64,000 nucleotides of DNA, from assembly GCF_011745365.1 (NCBI RefSeq), contig NW_024468915.1, positions 908,653-972,652 on the forward strand, written 5' to 3'. Position 1 is the first letter of the stretch. Each line of letters starts with the position of its first letter. A program made the translations under genes and the position numbers. Source of the DNA: Cryphonectria parasitica EP155. Lineage: Eukaryota; Ascomycota; Sordariomycetes; Diaporthales; Cryphonectriaceae. This document shows positions 47,514-59,031 of this stretch, piece after piece. The notes under the pieces are model-generated. The model had not been told where the DNA came from. It searched no databases and was given only the letters and a program-made list of their open reading frames with translations.

Positions 47514-48151
47514 GGCTGCCCTCTTGTTTTCTTTTTTCTTCGTCTTTTTTTTTTTTTAATTTTATTTTTTTGGTGGTTGAAATGAGCTTATGGAGGATTG
47601 TCTTTTGGAAAGAGATTTTTTCTTCTTTCTGTGTGAGTGCGATCTTGAATTTGGTTTGTTGTTCGTGATCGGAACTGTAGGTTGTTTTCTTTACTGGTGA
47701 GTTGGGTTTTGCGCCTATGTGCTGGTTCTACGGAATATCTCGAGACTACCAGAGCGAGCGAGCAGAAGCACAGGCACAAAAGCTCTAGAAGCTAGACCCC
47801 TGCCACATACTAGTGCAGTAGTGCTACCATTGGATAGTGTACTGTACAAGAGTGACAAGTAAACGTTTACGTATCACCGCTACCTACCAAGTATCGAGGG
47901 GTTACGGTCGGAGCCGCCCTATCTTATCTCTCACCCAGGTCCCTGCATTTTACGGCAGCGCCTTCTGCGCGTGCCCCGCGGGGTGTATGGAGGGGTTCTC
48001 ATAAAATTTATATCAATCCAGTGACTACGCGCTTCTCAAACCCGCCTGCCATAACCGCAAACGACCCCCTCCCCCCCCCTTTTTCCCCCTTCTTCGTTCT
48101 CCCTCTCACACACGACAACCATCTCCATTCATTCACCCATTTTCAAACAAG
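47514..48151. promoter_or_regulatory. Divergent promoter, Tma17-like / GMP synthase
   Basis: About 640 bp between two head-to-head starts. T-rich near the left gene (its A-rich leader) and C/T-rich (about 48055-48110) just upstream of the GMP synthase ATG. Confidence 0.5.
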
Positions 48152-50521
48152 ATGGCTAGGCTTGAGGATGGCGCTGAGCCCCATGAGGTCTACCCGACCA
48201 TTCTGGTCTTGGACTTTGGGTGAGAACTCGACTGATTGATTCCCTTTGCAACGGAAGAAAAATATGAGTTTTTGGGACTGACTTGAATTAATAGGAGCCA
48301 ATATACTCACCTGTGAGTCACATCTACTCACACTTCACTCTTCTCCTCCCTCGTGCCTCATGTGCGCCGAATGAGGCCATAACTCAATGCTGTACTTGGG
48401 CAATCCTGCCTTTCATCACCACCTATTCGTGGCTATGACTAACCTCGACGGCTTGATCACCACGACGACAGCATCATCCGCCGGCTGCGTGAGCTCAATG
48501 TCTATTCCGAGATGCTCCCCTGCACCACCAAGCTGTCAGAGCTCAAGTTCAAGCCGGTAGGTCTCATCCTCGGCGGCGGCCCCTACTCGGTCTACGACGA
48601 GGGCGCCCCCCACGTGGACCCGGCCTACTTTGACCTCCAGATCCCCATCCTGGGCATCTGCTACGGCCAGCAGGAGCTCGCCCACCGCCTGGACAAGGAC
48701 AATGTCGTCGCCGGCGTGCACCGCGAGTACGGGTCCGCCGACCTGACGGCCAAGAGCATCAACGCCCACGCCGACCGCCTGTTTCAGGGGCTCGAGGACA
48801 CCATGAAGGTGTGGATGTCCCACGGCGACAAGCTGGCCAAGCTGCCCGAGGGTTTCCACACCATCGCCACCACCAAAAACTCGGAGCATGCCGCCATTGC
48901 TCATGACTCACTGCCCATCTACGGCATCCAGTTCCACCCCGAGGTTACTCGTGCGTCACCACCACCCCCTCAAAAAAATTTCACATCTTCCATTTTATCG
49001 ATTGTTGGTCTGGGCTGGGTGCAATGGGATCAGGAAAGCTGACGTGCGAGGAACAACAGACACGCCCAACGGTACACAGCTGCTGAAGAACTTTGCCGTG
49101 GGTATTTGTGGTGCCTCTCAGAACTGGACCATGGGCAACTTTTTCGAGCAGGAGATCGCCCGGATACGGAAGCTTGTCGGCCCCAGGGGCCAGGTCCTCG
49201 GAGCCGTCAGTGGCGGTGTGGACTCGACCGTGGCTGCGAAGCTGATGCACGAGGCCATCGGCGAGAGGTTCACGGCTGTTCTGGTGGACCACGGCTATCT
49301 GAGATACCAGGAGAGGGAGCAGGTCGAGAAGGATCTCAATGTGAGTGATGCATCCAAGGCAGAACAGCAAGACTGTGTGTGTAAGTGTGGAGATTGGGGT
49401 GGCTGACGATGGAACGTACACAGGAACATCTCGGCATCAACCTGAGAGTCGTCGACGCGTCCAAGGAGTTCTATGCTGGTCTTGAGGGAATCACTGATCC
49501 GGAGGCCAAGCGAAAATTCATCGGAGGTGCTTTCATTGATGCTTTTGAGGCTGAGGTGAGTAGAACCCCCTTCTACATACATGATACATACATGAGCTCG
49601 AGTCGAACCTCAGGATACTGACAACATGTTCCTTCCCTCAGGCCGAGAAGCTGGAGAAGGAGGCTGCCTCAAACCCAAACAGGGCTGAGAAGATTGGGTG
49701 GTTCCTTCAAGGCACATTGTACGTGAAATGCTTGCTGAATAATGTCTGCTGTAACAAATGCTAACATTACCGCCACATCACAGATATCCGGATGTCATAG
49801 AATCTCTATCCTTCAAGGGACCTAGTCAGACGATCAAGACACACCACAATGTGGTAAGTACATGCTCACAAGTACTGTTTCAACTCTCCTTATGGCTGTC
49901 GGCTTACAAACAATGTCTGTAGGGTGGTCTGCCCAAGAGGATGACAGAGGGACACGGCTTGAAGCTGCTGGAGCCTCTTCGGGAGCTCTTCAAGGACGAA
50001 GTGCGAGAGATGGGACGGCAGCTCGGCATTGCCGAGACCCTCGTGATGCGTCACCCCTTCCCAGGACCGGTAAGTCAGCGAGCAGCAGCATCTCTGAGTT
50101 CAGCGCGTACACACAAGCGCTCACACACATATGGTGCAAAAACCGGCTGACAAAACTCTAGGGTATCGCCATCCGCATCCTGGGCGAGGCCACACCCGAG
50201 CGCGTTGAGATGGTGCGCCAGGCAGATCACATCTTCATCAGCATGATCCGGGAGGCCGGCCTGTACAACAAGATCGGACAGGCCTTTGCCGCGCTGGACC
50301 CCAGCCGGGCCGTGGGCGTCATGGGTGACAAGCGCGTGTACGAGAACATTGTGCTCCTGCGGGCTGTCGAGACGACCGACTTCATGACGGCCGTGGCGTA
50401 CCCGTTCAGCTCTGAGTTCCTGACCGAGTGCTCGACGCGCATCGTCAACTCGGTCCACGGTGTTTGCCGGGTCTGTTATGACTACACCAGCAAGCCGCCT
50501 GGAACCATTGAATTTGAGTAG
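48152..50521 (+). CDS. GUA1: GMP synthase (glutamine-hydrolysing), 9 exons
   Basis: Converts XMP, ATP and glutamine to GMP in purine biosynthesis. Exons 48152-48219, 48295-48312, 48472-48950, 49060-49340, 49424-49555, 49642-49718, 49784-49853, 49923-50069 and 50162-50521 join in frame to 543 aa, the usual length. The second exon is only 18 bases and is needed for the conserved SQYTHL. The glutamine amidotransferase half has GGGPYSVYD, nucleophile Cys92 in GICYGQQ, and HPEVTHT with the catalytic His and Glu. The synthetase half has the SGGVDST pyrophosphate loop (about 239), VDHGYLR, and the C-terminal dimer domain ending [13 protein letters not shown]. Nothing is missing. Exceptional intron density for this window. 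Confidence 0.97.
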
Positions 50522-51060
50522 AGAAACCGAAGAAGGAAAAGGAAGGAGAAGAAAAGGAACTATTATAAAAGCAGATACCTTTTGACCTAAGGATGGAGAG
50601 CTGTGTGTTATAGATTTATAGAGATCGCAAGAATGATTTTTATCTCCTAAAAAGCACATACAAAATACAAGAAATCTTTCGACCAGGTCTGTGTCCAGCC
50701 AAGGTTTTCTGTCAGTTGCTCTCTCTCTCTCTCTCAGGGTCCCGTCCATTCAGGCCTTATCAGGCACGTCAGGGTGCGCTGATGGTGGGGCCCAGCGGTT
50801 CGGCTCGCTACCCTCCCACGTCTGTTCTGTTCTGCAGGGGTCATTCGGCCGGCAAATTTTCTCTTCACTGGACTCCTACACACTGGAACTCTCTCACTTC
50901 ACTCCAAACGATTCTCTTCTCAGCCCTCGAGAAAAGCTCAACAGCCTACTTACTTTCCCCTCAGGCAGCAGCATTGGGATCTGCTATGCCCTCGTGTGTC
51001 TCTCTGTGTGTTTGTGATTAAATGAGATGATGCGGTAACATAGCTTATTTCAATGGCGAA
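50522..51060. other. Intergenic region, GMP synthase / rhomboid
   Basis: GMP synthase 3' flank (A-rich just after the stop) and the rhomboid gene's promoter. No coding region is supported. Confidence 0.5.
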
Positions 51061-52848
51061 ATGAGTGCTTTTCTAGGGTTCAGCTGCCTTCGGTCGGGCC
51101 TCACCCTCGAACGAGCCCTGCGAGTGGAGGCCGCTGCTGCTGCTGCTGCTCGAATCAGGTCGTCACCCTCGACGTGTCTCGCGCCGCTCTCGGGCTCAGC
51201 TCGCTTTCATTCACAATGGACCGTCTCAAGCTGTCATCAACCCAGGAACCCACTCCTCCTGCAGGTGATACAACCACAATGGCGGCCCGACCAGACGAGA
51301 AGACAAGTCCGCCATGAGCCACAAAAGCGAACCCTCTTCGGCCTGAACAACCGGACAGTCCTCACCCACTATGTTCACCTCCCGCCAGACTACAAAGACG
51401 AAGAAGGACTACCGTTTCAGAGGGAAGGCGACCTCGATCTGCCGGCTACAGTGCGTATCTTTCCGGGGTTCGCAGATATGACGCCCGCCCGTGCCACCAG
51501 GCTGCTCAGAATCCTGCACGGGCGCCGGGTCGCGGGGACGGTGGAAGACCCGTCTCTGCAGGTGAACACCGCTATGTACAGCGCTCGCGAGATCAGCAGG
51601 GCACTGGAGTATCTGCGGAGGGAAGTGCCTGTGGACGAGGTGCTGAACGCCGGCCTCAGGGCAGAGGATGAGCTGCGAGAGCTGGAAGCGAACATGGTGC
51701 CCAGGGAAGCCGGTGACGAGGAGGTCTCTGCCGAGGGAGGGAGGACAAGGAAGAGCAACGAAGCCGCAGAGAAGGACGGCAACGACGACAATCCCCGCTC
51801 CGTCTACGGCGAGAGCATCCTCGACAAGATCCGCGCAAGAAACATCGCACGCCGCGAAGCCGAGGAGCGCGCCGAGGCCGAGAGGCAGCGCAAGGAAGAC
51901 GAGGCCGCTGCGCAGAACTGGGGCGGCCTGGCGGCGTACGACCCCTCGCTGCACCGCGGCCTGCACCCGAAACAGCTCGAGCACTACGAGGCCGCCACGT
52001 CGGACCTAGAAGCGCCGCCCGAGGTCCCGCGGTGGCGCATCCTGCTGCCCATGACGGCGTTCGCCGGGGCGGTGTTGGCCGCGCTCTACATGCTTGCTTC
52101 CCTGGCCGAACTGCCGCAGCAGCAACAACCCGGCCAGCGCGAGGTCTTGGGCGGGTCGCTCACGCAGGCACAGGCTGTCGCGGCCGCCATCACGCTGCTC
52201 AACGCTGCCGTGTTCATAGCCTGGCGCCGCGTCCGCCTGTGGAAGTATCTCAACCGTCACTTCGTGCTCGACTTTGTCTCCCCGCGCCCCTACCAGCTCC
52301 TGACTGCCATGATCACGCACCAGGACCCGCGCCACCTCACAAAGGCCATGCTCCTCGCCTGGGCCGGCGCGCTCCTCCTCGTGCCCGAGCTGGGCCCCGG
52401 CGCCTTCCTCGCCACGTATGCCGCCTCAGGCGTGTGCGGGTTCCTGGCCACCCTGTGGACGCACGTCGTGCGCGGCCAGCTGATCTACATGTTTGGTGCC
52501 TCGTCGGCCGGGTTCGGGGCCATCTGTGCGTACTTTTGGCTGTACCGCTTTGACGGGTTCAAGATCCTGGGCCTGCCGCCTGATCCTTATGAGGGCCTGC
52601 AGGGCCTTGGGATTATCGGTTTGATTATGGCGTTCTTTGCGCTGGTGCCGCTGGTGAGGGGGCAGGGGGGTGGGGTGGATTGGATGTCTCATTTGGCCGG
52701 TATGGTGACGGGCATAGGGTGTGCTTCGCTTATGGAGGGGCGGTGGAGGGTTGCTAAGGAGGAGGAGGAGCAGCAGCAGAAGCAGAAGCCTGTGGAAGAG
52801 GGCCAGCGGGCGCAGGAGACGCTGGGCGGTGCGAGTGGCAAGAAGTGA
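51061..52848 (+). CDS. Rhomboid-family intramembrane protease, probably mitochondrial
   Basis: Single exon, 595 aa. The N-terminus is rich in Ala, Arg and Ser and poor in acidic residues, consistent with a mitochondrial presequence. A basic, charged coiled region (about 200-300, many Arg/Glu) precedes the membrane core. Core segments start near PRWRILLPMTAFAGAVLAAL (about 325); the rhomboid signature region has NRHFV and ITHQDPRHLTKAML. The active-site region is FGASSAGFGAICAYF, with Ser481 or Ser482 as candidate nucleophile, and SHLAGMVTG with His544. The usual GxSG has Ser in its last position. The C-terminal tail is Glu/Gln/Lys-rich. It may be a divergent homologue of Pcp1/PARL or a separate fungal mitochondrial rhomboid; activity is likely but unproven. 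Confidence 0.85.
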   Translation: MSAFLGFSCLRSGLTLERALRVEAAAAAAARIRSSPSTCLAPLSGSARFHSQWTVSSCHQPRNPLLLQVIQPQWRPDQTRRQVRHEPQKRTLFGLNNRTVLTHYVHLPPDYKDEEGLPFQREGDLDLPATVRIFPGFADMTPARATRLLRILHGRRVAGTVEDPSLQVNTAMYSAREISRALEYLRREVPVDEVLNAGLRAEDELRELEANMVPREAGDEEVSAEGGRTRKSNEAAEKDGNDDNPRSVYGESILDKIRARNIARREAEERAEAERQRKEDEAAAQNWGGLAAYDPSLHRGLHPKQLEHYEAATSDLEAPPEVPRWRILLPMTAFAGAVLAALYMLASLAELPQQQQPGQREVLGGSLTQAQAVAAAITLLNAAVFIAWRRVRLWKYLNRHFVLDFVSPRPYQLLTAMITHQDPRHLTKAMLLAWAGALLLVPELGPGAFLATYAASGVCGFLATLWTHVVRGQLIYMFGASSAGFGAICAYFWLYRFDGFKILGLPPDPYEGLQGLGIIGLIMAFFALVPLVRGQGGGVDWMSHLAGMVTGIGCASLMEGRWRVAKEEEEQQQKQKPVEEGQRAQETLGGASGKK

Positions 52849-54793
52849 TACTTGGCTACTCGGTGGATCGAAGAAGTCCATACGTAATAGTCGCCTTTAT
52901 GTAGTGTTTATAAAAACACTAGCAACACACACACACACACATATATATATATGACGTTAGATGTCCTCCCTCTCCAAATCCATGACAATATCACTTCATA
53001 TTGAAGTCAGTCAGTCAGTCTACCGGCGGTGTTCTCATGCTTAGTCCATATACGTGTATACTATCTGTGATTCTCCCCAGAGCAGTCAAGTAGCCTATCA
53101 CAGCATCTACCTAGTCTACCTACGACAAAGTCCAGAAATAAAACAAGGGACTATGTAAATCAGGCACTCCTTGGTGGCTCTCGACTAGGCGCAAAGCTAG
53201 GGTTCATAGCCAGGACGACACAAAGCCACGGGCGCACTTTTCTTTTCTCTTTTCTTTTTAGAAGAGAAACTCGCTTTCTCTACTTGTCATAATGGATGAG
53301 GCAGCGTATTAATGCAAGACCAGAGAAAGTAAAGAAAAAATAGACGGAGCTAGAGCAAAAAGTCCAGTCGAATGTTAGTGTAGTTTCTTTTGCTTTGGAT
53401 GATATATATATAATATGTATACATATATATACGCACCAACCCAACCAAAATCGAGAGGGAACAAATGGTTCAAGTCATTAATGTTCACCTGCGCTGTATG
53501 CACAGTAATACGATAAAACTCGAAGAGAAAAAGAAAGAAATCCACCACTGATTTACACTACAAGATGACCCTCCGAATCCCCTGCATTTCCTGTTCCTCC
53601 TCCTCCTCAACAGGAGCCACCTCTCACACGTCCCCAACACTCCCAACCAGCCCAGCCCAAAGCCAAAGAACAACACGCCCTCCCCCTCATCAGACACCAG
53701 CCACCCTGACGACCACCACAAGGACCACACGCCACCAGCAGATCCTCGCCACACAAGAAGGGCGCATCCGAATCGAGACCAGAACCATATCTGTGAGAGA
53801 GAACAAGTTGCCAACGTCATCCTTGTCGTCGTCGTCGTCGTCGGGTTGGTTCTGGGCAGAGCAAGAGAAAAGTAACCGCGGCCCACGCCCGTCGTCGTCA
53901 TCATCATCCGAAATAGCGGCGCAGAACCTCCTCCAGAGGGAAGTCATCATCGCAGCGGCTTTGTCGAAGCAGAGAAAGGCTAGCGTTGATGGTCGGAGGA
54001 GGCCTGTGGACAAACACCACGACAAGACAGATGAAGCCGACCAGACGGCGCAAGAAGACGGGAGTAGAAAACCGTGGGCCTTTGCAGACCAGGAACACAG
54101 AGCCTGGATGTTTTGTCCTGCTTTCCATTGAATTTCATATTACCAAGGTGGATGCATCACACACACACACACACACACATGATTCTCATCTTGTTTAAGA
54201 GAGACGAATTGCTATGTGCGTATGTCGATGTTAGACAGCCGTACTGAGAAACACAAACGGGTCAGCTGGAAGAGATTGACAGAGAACCTCGCACAGAAAA
54301 CACAACCAGCGATAGAGGATATTTGAAAATGAATGTTTGTCGTATTAAAAATCATAGGGAACTTTAACCCGGTCTGCTGTTGTCCCACCTTTCCCGTATT
54401 GCTTGTTGTCGTCTGTGTGTGTGCGCCCACAATCATCCTGCTAATATCAGCCGGCCCCTTGAAGACATCACCGTCTTGTGCTTAACAGATGATGTCGTGG
54501 TATCTCTCGCCCCTGAACAATCACTCTTTCAAGCGCGCAATAAAGCAAAGAAGAAAAACATTAAAATACACCGTTGACGCCCCAACAATGGAAACAAAGG
54601 AAAAAGGCCGTGTCCGATCTCAAGATGATTATGCGCCGTTGTGCCTAGCAGCAACATGAGTCTGTCCCATCACCACCACATCCGCCTGCTTGCTTGCCTA
54701 TAACCTCGAGTACCAGCCCCTCTCGACTTGGCAGCCGAGATTCGGTCAGATAAAACGCCACCTGTCTGCCGGTCCCAAAGTGAGTTCTGCCCC
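52849..54793. other. Gene-poor region, rhomboid / membrane protein gene
   Basis: Contains short (CA)n and (TA)n runs (about 52927-52950, 53404-53432, 54158-54179) and no clearly conserved coding region. One open frame at 53565-54131 is listed separately with low confidence. Confidence 0.5.
53565..54131 (+). CDS. Doubtful open frame, 188 aa, hypothetical
   Basis: An ATG-started frame rich in Ser and Thr, with runs of TCG/TCC codons that are simple-sequence in nature, a basic middle (EGRIRIETRTISVRENK) and a helical stretch (SEIAAQNLLQREVIIAAALSKQRK). The opposite strand is also partly open. I do not recognise a family. It may be a small species-specific gene or chance. Confidence 0.22.
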   Translation: MTLRIPCISCSSSSSTGATSHTSPTLPTSPAQSQRTTRPPPHQTPATLTTTTRTTRHQQILATQEGRIRIETRTISVRENKLPTSSLSSSSSSGWFWAEQEKSNRGPRPSSSSSSEIAAQNLLQREVIIAAALSKQRKASVDGRRRPVDKHHDKTDEADQTAQEDGSRKPWAFADQEHRAWMFCPAFH

Positions 54794-56317
54794 CTAGGCA
54801 ATCACGCTCCGGGCCACACCTGTACCCCACCGCCATCTCCGTAACGTGCCCGTGCCTGTGCTGCGTATGACCTCGCCGCCGCAGGACGACGAGTTCATTC
54901 CTGCGCTCATGCTGCTCCCAGTTCCGCTCGCAGAGCTGAGGATATCTTGTCGGCCGACCTCGCGGCCAACAACAAAGCCGGCGCCAAAGCCCACGACGGA
55001 GACTAGCAGCACGACGCCAGTGCCGAGCACCCAGGTCAGAGTCGTAGGGCTGATCCAGGTCACAGTACTTTCGTCCACGGCCGACACAGACGTCCTCTTC
55101 TTTTTGGCCGCTCTCTGTGACCTGGGCTGTCCTGTAGTAGACGCAACTCTTTTCCCCTTCTCCTGCTTGGAGGAGACGGACAATGGTTGGCTCTGCGCGC
55201 TCGAGTTGGACGAGGTCCGGGTCGTGGGCTGCCGTGAACCTGGGGCTACCTTTTGGGCCGCGGGACCCATAAGCGGTGAGGAGGTCTCGTTATTTCCCAG
55301 CTCCGACTCCGGGACCAGCCTCAGCTCCATCGGCTGCGTGCTCGGACCGACCCCTGCACCCATTATCGGCTCTCCCGAAGAGGAGGGGCCGTTGGCAGCA
55401 TGGCCCCTCCGGCCCGGCAGGTTCTTAGCGGCCGCCGCACAGGAGAGGAGGGTGGTGAGAGATGCGCGCAGCGCCTCATCCCGATCTGCCTGGTAGGATG
55501 GGTTCCTGAAATCTGGGCGGGCCCGGTTGTGCGACCTGTGAGACGCCGGTGAAGGCCTTCCATGCAGGTAGTGTGGTGGTGGTGGTATGGCTGCGTTTGT
55601 GGAGTAGCTGCGCTGGCTCAGGTGGGCAGGCGGGTGTGAGAATGCATTAGGCTGCGGCCGGAAACTTTGCGACGGCGACGGGCGGCCCAAAGCGGTGCCA
55701 TCGTCGTCCTCCTCGGAGTCGGACAGGTCGGCGCTGGCACCAGGCCCAATCGCGGTCTGAGATCGCTGGAGGCCCGCAAGACCGAGCCCCGGTCTTGTGT
55801 CCATATTCTCGGTGGACGAGGTCATCAGGCGATCTTCCTCGCTCTCGGTCTCATCATACTCCTCTTGGCTGCTCGTGCCCGACCGTGCTGTGGCATGGTC
55901 CACAACGTAGGACTGCGGCGCCTGCTGTTGCACCACGGACTGGTGGTAGTGGTGTTGCAGTCGTCTCCGCCGGGGTGGGTAGGACTGATTTCCGACCCGC
56001 AGACCCGTGGTGACGATGTCGTCGCTGATGGAAGAGAGGGAGGAGGAGGACGGCTGGGAGGCGATCTCGACCCACGATTCTGTATTTCCTGCTGTTAGCT
56101 GCGGCTGGACCATATACACCACGCACCCACGGTCTCGAGACTCGTCTCTCGCCGGCGACTTACCATCATTGCGCCGGGCTTGCGACGTTGCGGCTCCTGT
56201 AGGGCCCCTCGAGGAGGTGCTTTCTGGAAGCGAGGTAGGATCGGAGATAGAGGCGCGGGTCAAGCGGCTGTTGCCGACACCGCCGAGATGGCTCTGTTGC
56301 TGCTGAGGGGCAGCCAT
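54794..56317 (-). CDS. Unrecognised disordered single-pass membrane protein
   Basis: Exons 56317-56164 and 56079-54794 join to 479 aa when started at the ATG of MAAPQQQQ. The unspliced frame is also open because the 84-base intron (GTAAGT donor, ATACAG acceptor) has no stop. The protein is mainly disordered: Ser-rich N-terminus, SWVEIASQPSSSSL, an Arg-rich PPRRRRLQHHYHQ, acidic patches, then a conserved-looking helix DRDEALRASLTTLLSCAAAAKNLPG (about 295) and MELRLVPESEL. A basic RAAKKKR stretch precedes one hydrophobic segment (about TLTWVLGTGVVLLVSVVGFGAGFVVG, near residues 415-440), with a short Ser/Gly tail after it. I do not recognise a function; a tail-proximal membrane anchor is the best-supported statement. 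Confidence 0.7.
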   Translation of the reverse strand: MAAPQQQQSHLGGVGNSRLTRASISDPTSLPESTSSRGPTGAATSQARRNDGKSPARDESRDRGCVVYMVQPQLTAGNTESWVEIASQPSSSSLSSISDDIVTTGLRVGNQSYPPRRRRLQHHYHQSVVQQQAPQSYVVDHATARSGTSSQEEYDETESEEDRLMTSSTENMDTRPGLGLAGLQRSQTAIGPGASADLSDSEEDDDGTALGRPSPSQSFRPQPNAFSHPPAHLSQRSYSTNAAIPPPPHYLHGRPSPASHRSHNRARPDFRNPSYQADRDEALRASLTTLLSCAAAAKNLPGRRGHAANGPSSSGEPIMGAGVGPSTQPMELRLVPESELGNNETSSPLMGPAAQKVAPGSRQPTTRTSSNSSAQSQPLSVSSKQEKGKRVASTTGQPRSQRAAKKKRTSVSAVDESTVTWISPTTLTWVLGTGVVLLVSVVGFGAGFVVGREVGRQDILSSASGTGSSMSAGMNSSSCGGEVIRSTGTGTLRRWRWGTGVARSVIA

Positions 56318-59031
56318 GTCGGCGGTGAAGTCGTCGGGAGAGAGATGGATGGATAAGAGAGCAGAGGCGAGGCGGATAGAAGTTGAGGAGTCTGTAAAAT
56401 CCTGAAGAGGAGGGAGAAAGAGGACGATAGGATCAAGAAACAAGAAATAGAAAAGGAGGAGGAGGAGGAGGAGGAGGAGGGGAGGGAGAGATGGTGTTCT
56501 CCGTGATGTTCTGGTCGCAGTCGTAGTAGAGATAAAACCCCCCGGTCACCTGCGGTGTAAGTGCCCAGGCTGGGGCCCACAGAAGGCTGGAAGGAAGGTA
56601 GCAGGACTACTAGGACCCCCGCCTCGTGCGCAGTGCAGTGCAGTAGTTACTGTACTGGATTGTACGGCCCTGTACTACAAACTGACTGACTTGTTTATGC
56701 ACTACTACAATGTAGATTCTCGAGATTGACAGGAAGCCCCTCTCCCTCTGTCTCAAAAGCCCACACAGTACCACGAGTACTTTGTAGTTGGGGCGGGTCC
56801 CCTCCACCGCCAGATGCTACCCTCTTCGTCGTTCTTCTATCGGTAATCGACACGGGCCTTGTCAGATAGACCCAATGCAGGTAAGAGGCGCCGACAAGAG
56901 GATCGGTGAGATTCGCCAAGTTTGTCAGAAATGACAAAACTGAACAGAGTGGAGGAAGACTGAGGACAAGAAAGAAAACGAGAAGTCGTGTACCGGAGAG
57001 GAGAGGAGGAAAGGAGGCAGACACGAGCTGAACAGAGAGGGAGAAAGAGCGAGAGGGAGAGACAGGAAATGATCCCAAGCGGCCCGAACCAAAGAAGCCC
57101 GGCTGCAGTTGGTGGGGGGGGGGGGGGAGTTGAGTGGACGCTGCCCGCTCCGATCACGCCTTTCGTGCTTAGGTACTTTGTGCGTGTGTCGCCAGTATTG
57201 AAGAGAGGTACGAGGGCCTGACTGGGCAGCAGGTGCGCGTGCATATGCGTAACGTGCCAAGGAAGAAGAGATGTTCTTTTGTGTGGATGGCCTTTGTCTC
57301 TCGCGCCCGAAAACTACCATGCATGTATTGTTTTGGGGGCGACGACGAGGAGGGAGACAAGAGAGAGAAAAAAGGACCACGAGCCCCGTATGGAAACAGC
57401 CCCTCCTCGAGACTAGTAAAAAGAATCAGAGGTCACTAGGTACGATGGTAAAACATGCGCCGGAAACCAGCACAGAAGCGTAGGGCGGGCGCAAGACACA
57501 AGAGAGGCCTGGGTCTTCCTTGTCAAGTGGCCTAGGGATCAGGCTGATCTGCAGTTGCTCTCCCAGGGGGGGACCCCTCCCCCCTCCGCCTTTTGCCCTT
57601 GCCCCGCCCACGCCCGCCCCTCTCAAGCCTAACCTTCTGATCGAGACGATAGTGCCACTAGCCCAGGCATGGCCAGTCCACCTGAACAGTCCCGCGCCCC
57701 AGCCTCAGGACCTGGTCTTCTGACTGGTCAGTGACACCGTCACAAGAAGGAAGGTGGTCCTTACCCATGAGGGGCGGCACAGCATAATGACGCTATGCGG
57801 CCCCCTCCTGATCCTCTAGGGACGTCAATGATGGCGACGACATCGGCCGATTATATGCTATTGTGGTTCAACCATTTGATCTTGCCATATATTATGTATA
57901 AACCCCCCCCCCCCCCTCACGGCATTCGGCGTACCAGAGGAAACAGAACATACGTTCCTTGTTTCAGAGTATATTACCCACCCAATTGAGGTGGCCCATT
58001 CGGGTGGGCTCAGTCCCGGTATCTAACATGGAGACAATTGGGCGGGCGACAACTTCTATCTGGTAACATACTCTCATTACGATTAAATTGGTCGGGCACA
58101 AATCGTATTCACAGGTTCAGCATCAAAGGTTACGTGGGGATGGGCTCGGACTCGTAAATATGGAGAATGAATTCATCTATGCTCGATCGTATCCTACAGC
58201 TATGAAAGAAGAAGGGGGCCTCGGTTAATGGGGTTTGTATACTTACGGCTCAACAATCGACCAGAGTGCTCTCGAAGATTTGCATCGCCAGCTAGCGAAC
58301 GTTCCAAAACCAGACATTGATGTTGCCCTCAGACGCTCTCGATGTTTTGTGTGCGTACTGTGCGTCCGATGAGTGTGTATGAAAATCGCAGAAAGAAATA
58401 TTCAAGTGAAGAAGATAACTTTTGTAAACCCCCCGACGCCGTCAAAACCCACGGAATGATGGAACCAGTCAGGATATCCGAGGACATCCAGACGGACCAT
58501 CAAGTCAAAATGTCCCACAGGAACCCACAGGAAAGGCGTGAACCCATCATCTGAGTGATGCCCACAAGAGCGAAGAGCAGGCAGACACTCGCGGTGTCTT
58601 CCAGTAGTGTATGCGAGACACACAAGCCCACAGATCAGGAACAAGCCCACAGGTATCGTAACATGGCTTTTTTTTTTTTTTTTTTTTTGTAAATGCCACT
58701 TCGCAAAGCCCACAGACCCCGTAAGGGATCATGAAGGTCCAACGCCGACAACCCACAAAGCCCACTGAAATGCCCACAGAGCCCTCAGAAACTCATCAAT
58801 GTGCGGCTGATCGCCTTACAAGGCGGTCTTCTGCTTCTGCTTACGCTTCTTGTCTGTCGTTCCTCCCTCATTATGAGTAGCAGGAATCATATCCTGCATC
58901 TCGTTGTTGACATCTTCCATCTTGACACCAGCGCGACCCCTCTGGATGCTGGTCCCCACATCGAAGAAGAAGGGATCATCCTTCGTCTGACGGACAGGCC
59001 TGTCCTGGGACTGAGAAGATACGCCTCTCCT
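56318..59031. other. Gene-poor 2.7 kb with homopolymers and CCCACAG repeats
   Basis: Promoter of the 56317 gene at the left, 3' flank of nucleolin at the right. It includes a G14 tract (57114-57127), a C14 tract (57903-57916), a T19 tract (about 58671-58689), and a cluster of CCCACAG motifs (58514-58779). No coding region is supported. Confidence 0.5.
58514..58779. repeat. Dispersed CCCACAG motif cluster
   Basis: Six exact CCCACAG copies at 58514, 58524, 58627, 58645, 58709 and 58773, plus near copies at 58561, 58752 and 58760, all in the same orientation within about 265 bp. On the nucleolin transcript strand the motif reads CUGUGGG. Confidence 0.75.
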
